Assembly (NCBI RefSeq): GCF_018861025.1
Contig: NZ_JAHKQH010000045.1
Coordinates: forward strand, 315,413-379,412
Source of the DNA: Psychrosphaera sp. B3R10
Lineage (GTDB): Bacteria; Pseudomonadota; Gammaproteobacteria; Enterobacterales; Alteromonadaceae
Direction: 5' to 3'
DNA length: 64,000 nt
Under the pieces are notes generated by a model, which was not told the origin of the DNA, did not search any database, and saw nothing but the letters and a program-made list of their open reading frames with translations. Below are positions 18,533-26,870 of this stretch, one piece after another; the first letter of the stretch is position 1, and each line of letters begins with the position of its first letter. The position numbers and the translations under genes are program-made.

Positions 18533-20983
18533 TTAATCGTTCTCAACTGTTTGGGTTTTACTTGCCAGCAAGGCTTCTAGTTGGTCGACAGGGACAGGTT
18601 TACCAAAGTAAAATCCCTGGAGTTCATCAACCTTATTTTCACTCAGAAACGATTGTTGCTCAGGAGTTTCAATACCCTCTGCAATGACCTTCATATTTAG
18701 GCTATTGGCCATAGCAATAATGGCTAAGGTAATTTCTTGGTTGTTCTGTCCATCGTGAATACCACTAACAAAAGAACGGTCGATCTTAATTCGGTCCATC
18801 GGGAAGTGTTTGAGATAGCTTAATGAAGAGTAGCCCGTACCAAAGTCATCAATTGATAAACTAATACCTATTTTTTTGAGCTGGTTTAAGGTGGTGACAG
18901 CGGCATTAATATCGTCAACAACACAACTTTCAGTTAACTCTAATTCCAAAAATTCTGGAGCTAATCCCGAAGATGAAAGTGCGGCCTCAACTTCTTCAAT
19001 AAGGCGTGAATGAGCAAACTGAATGGAAGACAAGTTGACTGCAATTCTAAATGTTGGATTGCCGTTATTTTGGATTTTTTTCGCCCGTTTACATGCTTTA
19101 CATAATATCCAGTTACCGATGTCGATAATAAGCCCTGTGCTCTCCGCAATTGGAATAAATACGTCTGGACTAATCATGCCAAGCTCTGGGTGATGCCAGC
19201 GTGCTAGAGCTTCTGCGCCAACAATTTTGCTTGTGCTCGCATCAACTTGTGGTTGATAGAAAATATCAATTTCCCCCTCGTCTAGCGCTTTGGCCAAATC
19301 GGATTCAAGTTTTGCCCGTTCTTTTAATTTAAGCTTAATATCATGGGAATAAACACACATATTAGATTCATTTTTTTCCAATGCTCTGTGCAAGGCTGAT
19401 TCTGTCGCATCAAGTAATGACAGCCTATGGGTGGCATCTGATGGAAAACTTGCGACGCCAATACAAACCGGCAGTTTAAACAGTTGATCACGGATCAGAA
19501 ACGGTTTTGAAAAGGCAGTTAATATCGAATTACCTATATCTTCGATTTCGTTTTTGTTGCCAGTAACTGGGATGCAAATTGAAAATTCAGCACCGTGGTA
19601 GCGTGCCATTGCTACGGCATTAGGAAATAGTGTTTGGAGTTGCTCTTTGGCGGTAAGTAACAGCTCATCACCGGCTTCAGTTCCAAGTAAATCATTGATC
19701 CCTTTAAATTTACCAAACTTAATTGTAAACAAATGGAACGCCGGTTCATCTACTGACTTTGTTAATTTTTTAAGTTTATTATTGAGTCCGAGTTCATTAG
19801 CGAGCGAGGTGACTCGGTCATGGACTAAATTGTGATTTAAGGTCGAAACTTCACTAAATAGTTGATCGGATTTGACTAAAATAAACAGAGCATAAATGAG
19901 GCATTGCGATGCAATTAATACGATGGGAGAAAACCAATAAGCTATTAAGTTATATAACAAAATCGTGGCAAGAGTGTCGATAACGATAAATGCCATCAAT
20001 ACTGGCAACATTCGATTAAGCTTAACTTTAAAAAAGACAAAAAATACTAAGAGGGCGTTAATCCCATAAATTATGTTTAACAGCAATTTTGGTAATGGTA
20101 TTACTTCGGTTTTATTTAGAATGTCATTAACAAGGTGCGCGTTAATAAATACCCCAGGCGTGGTGCCATGAGATGGCGAAGTGGGCGTAATAAAGCGATC
20201 ACCCATCGCCGAAGCCGTCATCCCAATTAGAATCACTTTATCATTCAGCTTAGTTAGATCAACGGTGCCATTTAACACGTCAACATAAGAGTAACTATCA
20301 ATTCCACCTTTGACTTGTTGATATGAAAGAAGTCTTGGGTTTTTCCTAACCCAACCATTTCCAAGCACCACATCTGAGTCAATTGCTTTTACGGTTTCGT
20401 CATGTAAAGAGGCTAGTGCTAATCCAAAACTTGGCCATTTTGTTTCTTTATAGCCCGCATTTAAAAATACTTTTCTTATGGTACCGTCGCTGTCTAATTC
20501 AAAATGGACATGGCCTAAAATCGCTGCATTTTTAGCTAAAAGGGGCGTTGGCAATAATTCATATTCTGCGGTAGCAAATGGAGTTGAGCCCGAAGGTGCT
20601 ACAGCAAGAACCACATTGTTTGATTTTTTTAGCTGCGCTGAAAACAACTCATCGTCTTGCGGATAACGACTGGCCCCTGAAAAAATCACGTCAAAACCAA
20701 TAGCTTTGGTATTGCTCGACGCCAAGATACTTAATAAATCAGCGTGGGTATCACGACCCCATGGCCATTGTCCTATTTGGTTGATACTTTTATCGTCGAT
20801 GGTAATAACTGCGACGTGATTGTTATTTTGTTTTATCTGAGTATTTAATACTAGATCATAAATAAGTTGTTCTACCGTTGTTTTTGCGGGGCTAAATAAC
20901 AGTACTAACCCAAGTCCCAAAATGATCAAATGAAGTTGATAATCACGCCATTGCGTATGTCGAATTGGTGGAGAATCGATCAA
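18533..20983 (-). CDS. CHASE2-GGDEF-EAL c-di-GMP phosphodiesterase
   Basis: An 816-residue membrane protein. An N-terminal helix is followed by a periplasmic CHASE2 sensor (about residues 45-285: VITIDDKSINQIGQWPWGRDTHADLL, VILIGMTASAMGD), then three membrane helices. The GGDEF domain is degenerate (HGAEF at 463-467), so cyclase activity is doubtful. The EAL domain has EAL (591-593), ELTESCVV, DDFGTGYSSLSYL and EGIET, so phosphodiesterase activity is expected. The start is a TTG that overlaps the TGA of the upstream LysM-FecR gene (TTGA), with GGAG at suitable distance; the two are surely co-translated. The CHASE2 part probably senses something linked to the partner protein. Confidence 0.92.
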   Translation of the reverse strand: MIDSPPIRHTQWRDYQLHLIILGLGLVLLFSPAKTTVEQLIYDLVLNTQIKQNNNHVAVITIDDKSINQIGQWPWGRDTHADLLSILASSNTKAIGFDVIFSGASRYPQDDELFSAQLKKSNNVVLAVAPSGSTPFATAEYELLPTPLLAKNAAILGHVHFELDSDGTIRKVFLNAGYKETKWPSFGLALASLHDETVKAIDSDVVLGNGWVRKNPRLLSYQQVKGGIDSYSYVDVLNGTVDLTKLNDKVILIGMTASAMGDRFITPTSPSHGTTPGVFINAHLVNDILNKTEVIPLPKLLLNIIYGINALLVFFVFFKVKLNRMLPVLMAFIVIDTLATILLYNLIAYWFSPIVLIASQCLIYALFILVKSDQLFSEVSTLNHNLVHDRVTSLANELGLNNKLKKLTKSVDEPAFHLFTIKFGKFKGINDLLGTEAGDELLLTAKEQLQTLFPNAVAMARYHGAEFSICIPVTGNKNEIEDIGNSILTAFSKPFLIRDQLFKLPVCIGVASFPSDATHRLSLLDATESALHRALEKNESNMCVYSHDIKLKLKERAKLESDLAKALDEGEIDIFYQPQVDASTSKIVGAEALARWHHPELGMISPDVFIPIAESTGLIIDIGNWILCKACKRAKKIQNNGNPTFRIAVNLSSIQFAHSRLIEEVEAALSSSGLAPEFLELELTESCVVDDINAAVTTLNQLKKIGISLSIDDFGTGYSSLSYLKHFPMDRIKIDRSFVSGIHDGQNNQEITLAIIAMANSLNMKVIAEGIETPEQQSFLSENKVDELQGFYFGKPVPVDQLEALLASKTQTVEND

Positions 20984-22593
20984 TTAGTAAGCTCCAGGTT
21001 GGCAATGTCGCATTTTGCAAATTGCTTAGTGACATTAACTAAACAGGTTCCAGACCAGTCACCTTCGTATCCGCCTTTAGTTTGTATTAAGCGGCCCCGG
21101 ACATAGAATTTAGTTGTTGATTGGGGTTTAAAAACATACTCGTCTTCAGTGGTTATTACCTTGTTAAATTGTTTAAAATCACTTTCAGAGCTAGTTTGAA
21201 TTTCAAGGCCGAGTCCTTTTTTCAGTGCTTTCCAGCGCCCCGTAACTTGCTCATCTTTAACCGAAATAAACAAGTTTGGCGACAATAATACCGGGCGAAT
21301 GTTCAACTCGGCAGCCATAGAGAAGGGGCCACGTTTTAGAATGTTATTCGCGGAGCTTGTTGCGACTCGCCAATAATAGTTGCCTACGTTTAAATCATCA
21401 GAAATAGCCAGCTTGTTCTCAGATGTACTTTTATCCAAGATGATATTGTTAAAATGTCGATCTGATGCAATTTGAACTCGGTAGCTATTTGAGTTATTTG
21501 AAGTCCAATCCAATCGAGAGCCAGAGAAACGATAAACCGAAATATTTTGCAACTGCCCTGGAGGAATTGGTGTTGTATTTACTATGGTTGATTTTTGAAT
21601 ATTAAAGCCAATTAAGCCACTTTTAGACACTGGCGCGACTCGAACAAAATATTTACCTTCGTCTAGCGTTGGTAAAACATAACTTGTTGTGGTCACATTA
21701 TTAGCATAGACAACATTAGAAAAAAGCACATCAGTTGCTATTGAAAATTGGTAGTGACTCGCTTCGTTAACGGCATGCCAACTTACTTCAACGTTTTGTT
21801 TAACTGTTTCGGGGGCTAATGCCATCGATGTCGGCGCGGCTAAAAGCGATTCAGGCTCTGACATATTGCCTGTTCCAGCGACGACGACACCAAACCCTTT
21901 AGGGATGTCGACATCTTTGCTACCTGACGCTACCGCAACTTTCCCTTCTAATACTTCAATAGAAGAAAGAGTAATGTCATTTTTGGTAACCGATGACGTT
22001 CTAAATACAGTACCTCTCACAGAGGTAATCGCTGAAGCGGTAGTAATGTCGAGGCGCGATCCTGCTCCTTTCGCTTTTTCGGCTCTAATTTCCAGTTTTC
22101 CGTCTTTGAGTCGAACACTAGTGTCAACCATTCCGGTTTCACCATAATGTTGGAGCTGGTCAAAACCAACCGTAGCCGGACCATAAATGGTCATTTCCGT
22201 ATTGTCGGCAAACCGAATTGTTGCTGTAGAATGCGCGAGGACTTCTAACTCGTCACCAAGGGTAAAGACATCGCGTGCCTTAGCTGGTGAAGTTTGTGAC
22301 TTTTGGACTTTTAAGGCTTTACCGTTTAATGAGATTAATTCCACATCTGCGGCAAAAATTTTGACCCATTCAAGAGGGATCCTAATGCGCGTACCAGGGG
22401 CTAGTTTTTTAGGATAAAGCACATTATTAATTGATTGAACTTGTTTGAAATAAGACGGGCTTTTAAGATATTTTTTACTTATGTCCCACAGATTATCGCC
22501 GTTGGTAACATAGTAAACCCACTCTTTCGCGAAGGCATTTGAGTGAAATAGTATAGTCAATAATATAAAAATCCGAATTCGTAACATACACAC
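20980..22593 (-). CDS. Secreted LysM-FecR domain protein
   Basis: A 537-residue protein. A signal peptide (residues 1-22, ending AFA) is followed by a LysM-like module (about 24-74: VTNGDNLWDISKKYL...LAPGTRIRIP). A FecR-type beta domain spans about 100-220 (ATIRFADNTEMTIYGPATVGFDQL, TSVRGTVFRTSS). The C-terminal half looks like fibronectin III-type repeats. LysM would anchor it to peptidoglycan. It overlaps the CHASE2-GGDEF-EAL gene by four bases; this pairing recurs in Alteromonadales and suggests that the periplasmic protein feeds the CHASE2 sensor (inference). Confidence 0.88.
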   Translation of the reverse strand: MCMLRIRIFILLTILFHSNAFAKEWVYYVTNGDNLWDISKKYLKSPSYFKQVQSINNVLYPKKLAPGTRIRIPLEWVKIFAADVELISLNGKALKVQKSQTSPAKARDVFTLGDELEVLAHSTATIRFADNTEMTIYGPATVGFDQLQHYGETGMVDTSVRLKDGKLEIRAEKAKGAGSRLDITTASAITSVRGTVFRTSSVTKNDITLSSIEVLEGKVAVASGSKDVDIPKGFGVVVAGTGNMSEPESLLAAPTSMALAPETVKQNVEVSWHAVNEASHYQFSIATDVLFSNVVYANNVTTTSYVLPTLDEGKYFVRVAPVSKSGLIGFNIQKSTIVNTTPIPPGQLQNISVYRFSGSRLDWTSNNSNSYRVQIASDRHFNNIILDKSTSENKLAISDDLNVGNYYWRVATSSANNILKRGPFSMAAELNIRPVLLSPNLFISVKDEQVTGRWKALKKGLGLEIQTSSESDFKQFNKVITTEDEYVFKPQSTTKFYVRGRLIQTKGGYEGDWSGTCLVNVTKQFAKCDIANLELTN

Positions 22594-22960
22594 TTCTTAG
22601 CTTATTTGCTTATACAACTCGGGCCTCTAACATCGTCCCAATCCTAGACTAGATAAATTATTTGATTAACTCAAGTTAATCGTTCCTTAATTAGGCTGAT
22701 TTTACCATTACAATTAATGGGGTGTAAGTCAAATTTAACATTCAATGTATTTTTATATTTAATTAGGTAAATCTTGATGTAAATGAGTAATTTAATTTTG
22801 TCGTCCAAATAGGCCATTGTGGGTTATGAGATGGTTTTTGTTGAAAACCGCCAGTGAATTGGGTAAACATAATCACATTAAGTAAATGTATTTAAAGTTG
22901 AAAATACAAAATCTAATTTTTGGTAACTCATTAGAAATAGTGAATTAATAGGGCATAACA
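22594..22960. other. Gene-free divergent spacer
   Basis: About 370 AT-rich bases between the divergent LysM-FecR and GNAT genes. It presumably holds both promoters. No repeat, palindrome or RNA gene stood out. Confidence 0.5.
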
Positions 22961-23488
22961 TTGAAAATTGACATCAATGCAGATATTTCGCTGTTGTCTT
23001 TGACTTTAGACGACGCACAAACCATTTCTATTTTGGTTAATCAGAACCGTGATGATCTAGAGCGTTTTTTCCCCTGGGCTAAAAACTTGCACACTAGAGA
23101 AGAAGCCGAAGCATATATTTCAGATCGTATATTTGACGAGGTAAATAAAGGGAAGTGGTTTGTTATTAAATTCAGAGGTGTTAAGTCCGGTATATTTGGT
23201 ATCAAATCTATTGATAAAGTTAATTTAACAGCTGAATTGGGTTATTGGCTGTGTGCCGAAGCTCGTGGTCGTGGTGTAACCAATATCATCATTAAAAGCT
23301 TAAGTGGTTTTTTAGCTCGTTCACATTTAATTGAAACCATTGTATTTCGTTGTTTAGAAAAAAATAGCGCGGGCATCCGAGTGATTGAAAAAGCTGGGGG
23401 CGAATTGGTTGACGCAATTGAAAACGATATGGATATCGAGGACAAGATGCAAAAGATTAATATTTACCATTTAAAAATTGCCGAGTAA
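22961..23488 (+). CDS. GNAT-family N-acetyltransferase (RimJ/RimL-like)
   Basis: A 175-residue protein with the layout of RimJ/RimL-type acetyltransferases: FPWAKNLHTREEAEAYI at the front, ELGYWLCAEARGRGVTNIII as the acetyl-CoA loop (RGRGV in place of Q/RxxGxG/A), and NSAGIRVIEKAGGEL near the end. It likely acetylates an N-terminal or side-chain amine; the target is unknown. TTG start preceded by AGGG; it is the start that best fits the family N-terminus. Confidence 0.85.
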   Translation: MKIDINADISLLSLTLDDAQTISILVNQNRDDLERFFPWAKNLHTREEAEAYISDRIFDEVNKGKWFVIKFRGVKSGIFGIKSIDKVNLTAELGYWLCAEARGRGVTNIIIKSLSGFLARSHLIETIVFRCLEKNSAGIRVIEKAGGELVDAIENDMDIEDKMQKINIYHLKIAE

Positions 23489-23506
23489 GTTTGGAACTAC
23501 ATTAAC

Positions 23507-24157
23507 GTGACAATTAACGTGACAAGAAATGAATTGGCCGACTACTGGGATAACATTTTTGATAACCAAGATCGTCATAAGTTAGAGTGGTTTGTACCTG
23601 ATGTTAGCCAAACCATTGAGTTTTTAGGAAATGCCTTACCGGCAGAAGGTAGCCTAGTTTTTATTGCCGGAGCAGGGACGTCAAAACTAGTTGAATACCT
23701 CCATCATCGCAATTTCCAAATGGTTTTGAATGATATTAGTAAGACCGCACTTAAAGAAACTAAAAGTAGGGTAGGTGGCAGTAATCTCCACGTTTACTTA
23801 AACAGCGATATCTCAAAACCATTTTTTAGTCATAAAAATCACCTCGAAATACCCAACTCTGTCGAATTGTGGATTGACCGGGCAACATTGCACTTTTTGA
23901 TTAATCAAAAGCAAATTGACCAATACTTTGTCAATTTAAGGCAGGTACTAAAGGTTGGTGGTTATGTGATGTTAGCTCAGTTTGTCATTGGCGGAGTTTC
24001 ACAATGTACTGGCTTGCCAATTAAACAATGGACGATAGATGATTTTCAGCTAAATCTTGGTAGCGAATTTCGACTTCATGCGTCTCGGTATCATGATTTT
24101 ATAGCGCCTAACGGTGAAACTAAACCTTACGTTTATGCACTATTTAAAAGGGTATAA
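23507..24157 (+). CDS. Class I SAM-dependent methyltransferase
   Basis: A 216-residue protein with a class I methyltransferase core: VFIAGAGTSKLVEYL as SAM-binding motif I, a following acidic strand end (LNDIS), and WIDRATLHFL at motif IV. The front part (YWDNIFDNQDRHKLEWFVPDV) is like small thiopurine/UbiE-type enzymes and the 'class I SAM' entries of marine bacteria. Two in-frame GTG codons (23507 and 23519) compete as start. It follows the GNAT gene by 18 bases, so the two probably form an operon. Substrate unknown. Confidence 0.82.
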   Translation: MTINVTRNELADYWDNIFDNQDRHKLEWFVPDVSQTIEFLGNALPAEGSLVFIAGAGTSKLVEYLHHRNFQMVLNDISKTALKETKSRVGGSNLHVYLNSDISKPFFSHKNHLEIPNSVELWIDRATLHFLINQKQIDQYFVNLRQVLKVGGYVMLAQFVIGGVSQCTGLPIKQWTIDDFQLNLGSEFRLHASRYHDFIAPNGETKPYVYALFKRV

Positions 24158-24252
24158 TCGCAAACCAAAATTAGGAATACCGATCGTAAGTCGATATTAT
24201 GAGTACAATTACTTTGGACTATACAAGCAAAACAAGTGCGTCTTAGGAAAAT

Positions 24253-24936
24253 ATGACTGAACCAATTGTTAGCATTACAGGATTAGAATTTAACTTTGAC
24301 GACAAGTCTAAAACTCGATTATGCGTGCCAAAGATGAGCATTGAAGCAGCCCAAACGGTATTTTTACAGGGCGATTCGGGATCAGGAAAATCGACATTAT
24401 TGCATCTGATCTGCGGTTTATGGCGAGCTCAAAAAGGTTCCTTACGTGTTCTCGGACAAGAGTTAACCACGATGTCGGGAAGTGAGCGGGACTTATTCCG
24501 CGCTCAGAATATTGGTGTCATTTTTCAAAAGCTCAATCTGATCCCTTATTTAAGCGCGGTTGAAAATATTCAACTTGCCTGTCAATTTGCCAAGCAATCA
24601 ATAAGTGTCAGTGATATTCATACACTTTTAGAAAAATTGAATTTACCGCGTTCAGTTTTTCAATTATCGGCAAACCAATTAAGTCTTGGTCAACAACAGC
24701 GCATAGCTATAGCGCGGGCGTTGGCAAATAAGCCTAAACTGATCATCGCAGATGAACCTACCTCAGCGTTAGACCAAGATAACGCCGACGACTTTATAAA
24801 ATTGCTGTTTGATGTTGCAGGGCAAACCAATACCGGCATATTGTTTGTTAGTCATGATACTCGGTGGGCTACTCAGTTTGACGAACATCTCCATATGCGC
24901 GAACTTGCCGTTTTAGAGAGGCAATTAGCATGTTAA
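24253..24936 (+). CDS. ABC transporter ATP-binding protein (LolD/MacB type)
   Basis: A 227-residue ATPase. Walker A is GDSGSGKST, the Q-loop region reads IGVIFQKLNLIPYL, the signature is LSLGQQQR (slightly off LSGGQ), Walker B is LIIADEPTS and the H-loop is SHD. It matches the ATPases that pair with FtsX/MacB-like permeases, which move lipoproteins or peptides or transmit force rather than import solutes. The permease gene overlaps its last 7 bases. A 15-codon ATG frame (24199-24246) lies just before it. Confidence 0.93.
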   Translation: MTEPIVSITGLEFNFDDKSKTRLCVPKMSIEAAQTVFLQGDSGSGKSTLLHLICGLWRAQKGSLRVLGQELTTMSGSERDLFRAQNIGVIFQKLNLIPYLSAVENIQLACQFAKQSISVSDIHTLLEKLNLPRSVFQLSANQLSLGQQQRIAIARALANKPKLIIADEPTSALDQDNADDFIKLLFDVAGQTNTGILFVSHDTRWATQFDEHLHMRELAVLERQLAC

Positions 24937-26279
24937 CTACTTTAGCCTATAAGAGCTTAAAAAGCCGAAAATTGACGGCCATTATGACCGTAATTGCGGT
25001 GGCGATCAGCATTTATGTCTTTGTCTCTGTGGCGCTTCTTAAGCAACAAACACGGGTAAATTTTACCCGAGCAGTGTCAGGTGTTGATTTAATTGTAGGC
25101 CCTAAAACCGGGTCGTTAAACTTATTATTGGCAAGTATTTACCGAATTGGCAATGTTAATTCGAGCATGAATTATAACACTCAAGAGTGGTTAGAGCGTC
25201 AAAGTCAAGTGGACTGGGTATTACCAATAGCGATGGGCGATTCCCATCGAGGGTTTCGAGTTATTGCTACGAGCGAAGAATATTTTACTAAGTTTAAATA
25301 CGGGCATAAACAATCTCTTTCTTTTGCCAAAGGAAAATCTTGGCAACGTGCATCTGAAGTTGTGATTGGTTCAGACATTGCCAAAAAGCTAGGTTATACA
25401 TTGGCAGATGACATCGTATTGTCCCACGGCGTTGGGGTCACTAGCTTTATGCACCACGATGGTTATCCGTTTAAGGTTGTTGGCATATTAGCTAAGACAG
25501 GGACGGCAATCGACCAAACGTTACATGTCAGTTTTGATGGATTGGCGTTTGCTCATGGTGAACAATCTCATGGTACTCAACCAAAAATATCTGAATCCGC
25601 GATTAAGAGTCAAAGTCTAGAACATGAAACTCACTTACAAACTCAACATCAGCACGACGATCATGCCAATGAAAAAGGCGATCATAATAACAGGAACGGA
25701 TCAGGCGAAGTTGCCAATCAAATTGGTCACTCAAGTTATCAATCTTCTGCTTTTTTAGTCGGGGTTAAAGCCAAATATGCAACTTTGATGCTGCAACAAA
25801 AGATCAATAAATATGCGGGCGAACCTATTATGGCGATAATTCCTGGGGTCGCGTTAACCGAGCTATGGCAACTCATAGGGCAATTGGAAACACTACTATC
25901 TGTGATTGCTTCCCTTGTTTTATTGGCTGCGCTATTTGGGTTAGCCACTATGTTGCTAGCAACGATGAAAGAACGAAAGCAAGAGTTGGCGATTTTTAGA
26001 AGCTTAGGCGCAAGCCCCAAACACATATTTGCGTTAGTACAACTCGAAGTCATGATACTTACGTTCTTGGCCTTGGTTATTGCAACAGTGTTATTTGCAG
26101 TCAGTTTGGGTCTTAGTGGCGATTGGTTGGCTCAACGATACGGACTTTATTTACAGTTCTCCGACGTTTTATATGACCTTGGCCAAACCAGCCTTATCGT
26201 TTTTATAAGTGCTTTTGTTGTTGGCTGTATACCATCGTATTTTGCATTTCGAGAATCAAAGTCGGTGTCTATTTCCTGA
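24930..26279 (+). CDS. FtsX/MacB-like ABC permease with His-rich loop
   Basis: A 449-residue permease with one N-terminal membrane helix, a large extracytoplasmic domain (about residues 40-305), and three C-terminal helices with the FtsX-domain stretch MKERKQELAIFRSLGASPKHIF. The extracytoplasmic part contains a hydrophilic insert rich in His, Asp and Asn (about residues 230-265, e.g. HQHDDHANEKGDHNNRN), suggestive of metal binding. Related ABC/FtsX pairs occur in zinc-regulated loci of Vibrio, but no ZrgA-like gene is seen here, so a link to metal is only a hypothesis. Overlaps the ATPase gene. Confidence 0.9.
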   Translation: MLTTLAYKSLKSRKLTAIMTVIAVAISIYVFVSVALLKQQTRVNFTRAVSGVDLIVGPKTGSLNLLLASIYRIGNVNSSMNYNTQEWLERQSQVDWVLPIAMGDSHRGFRVIATSEEYFTKFKYGHKQSLSFAKGKSWQRASEVVIGSDIAKKLGYTLADDIVLSHGVGVTSFMHHDGYPFKVVGILAKTGTAIDQTLHVSFDGLAFAHGEQSHGTQPKISESAIKSQSLEHETHLQTQHQHDDHANEKGDHNNRNGSGEVANQIGHSSYQSSAFLVGVKAKYATLMLQQKINKYAGEPIMAIIPGVALTELWQLIGQLETLLSVIASLVLLAALFGLATMLLATMKERKQELAIFRSLGASPKHIFALVQLEVMILTFLALVIATVLFAVSLGLSGDWLAQRYGLYLQFSDVLYDLGQTSLIVFISAFVVGCIPSYFAFRESKSVSIS

Positions 26280-26638
26280 TAGCATTGGCTGTACCTCACA
26301 TTTAGTTTATTTATTCAGCACTGAATGCTGATGACATAATTTGGCATTTCGCGCCATCCGTTTAATCTACACTCAAGCGGATTTTAGTTGTGTTCTTAAG
26401 GGATAATCATGGTGCGAGCTTGTGTTTCTGCCTAAAACTTCACTTTGAAGAATGCAAATCGTTAAACACTTCCATTCCCGATATTCCATGTCAGATTAAT
26501 CTTCCTAATATTGACAATTTGGTCAGAAAATTACCGAATAATTTACATATTTGTCGATGACATACTCTGATTTTGATCAAATCTTCTGCTGATTGAAAAC
26601 CTCACTTTAGTGTTGTTTGTAAATTTTTATTTGATTTT

Positions 26639-26654
26639 AGGTAACCGCTTACCT
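26639..26654. promoter_or_regulatory. LacI-type operator O1 upstream of the galactan TonB receptor
   Basis: AGGTAA-CCGC-TTACCT, with perfect 6-base arms. Its centre is 78 bases from that of the second site, a spacing that would allow a tetramer or looping. Confidence 0.6.
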
Positions 26655-26717
26655 TTAAAATATACAATTAAAACAATTATTTGTAATTTAATGTCGATCT
26701 TTGTTTAAAATAATGGT

Positions 26718-26731
26718 GGTAAACGTTTACC
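26718..26731. promoter_or_regulatory. LacI-type operator O2 overlapping the promoter
   Basis: Perfect 14-base palindrome GGTAAACGTTTACC with the central CG typical of LacI/GalR operators. It overlaps the probable -35 region and spacer of the promoter whose -10 is TATAAAT at 26740, consistent with repression. The LacI gene at 34087 is the natural candidate to bind it. Confidence 0.72.
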
Positions 26732-26870
26732 TTGATTGTTATAAATACGCCATACATCGATGGGAAGTTGCTTTTTTTGAACCTGAAAATTTAAAAACGA
26801 GCAAATAAAAAGCGTCACTTGCGTAAGACAAAAATTAAATCAGAATAAGAATTAACAATGGGGAAATATC

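Larger units (their letters stand above)
26280..26870. other. Control region of the galactan TonB receptor
   Basis: About 590 bases with no gene. It contains two LacI-type palindromes (separate entries), a TTTGATCAAA palindrome near 26573, and a probable promoter whose -10 (TATAAAT, 26740) lies just after the second palindrome. Confidence 0.65.

Noticed and set aside
24199-24246. Short leader peptide before the ABC ATPase (15 codons, MSTITLDYTSKTSAS)
   Set aside because: No clear ribosome binding site, no codon run typical of attenuators and no hairpin; may be chance.
26571-26583. TTTGATCAAA palindrome as an FNR site
   Set aside because: The half-sites TTGAT/ATCAA overlap rather than being separated by four bases, so it does not fit.
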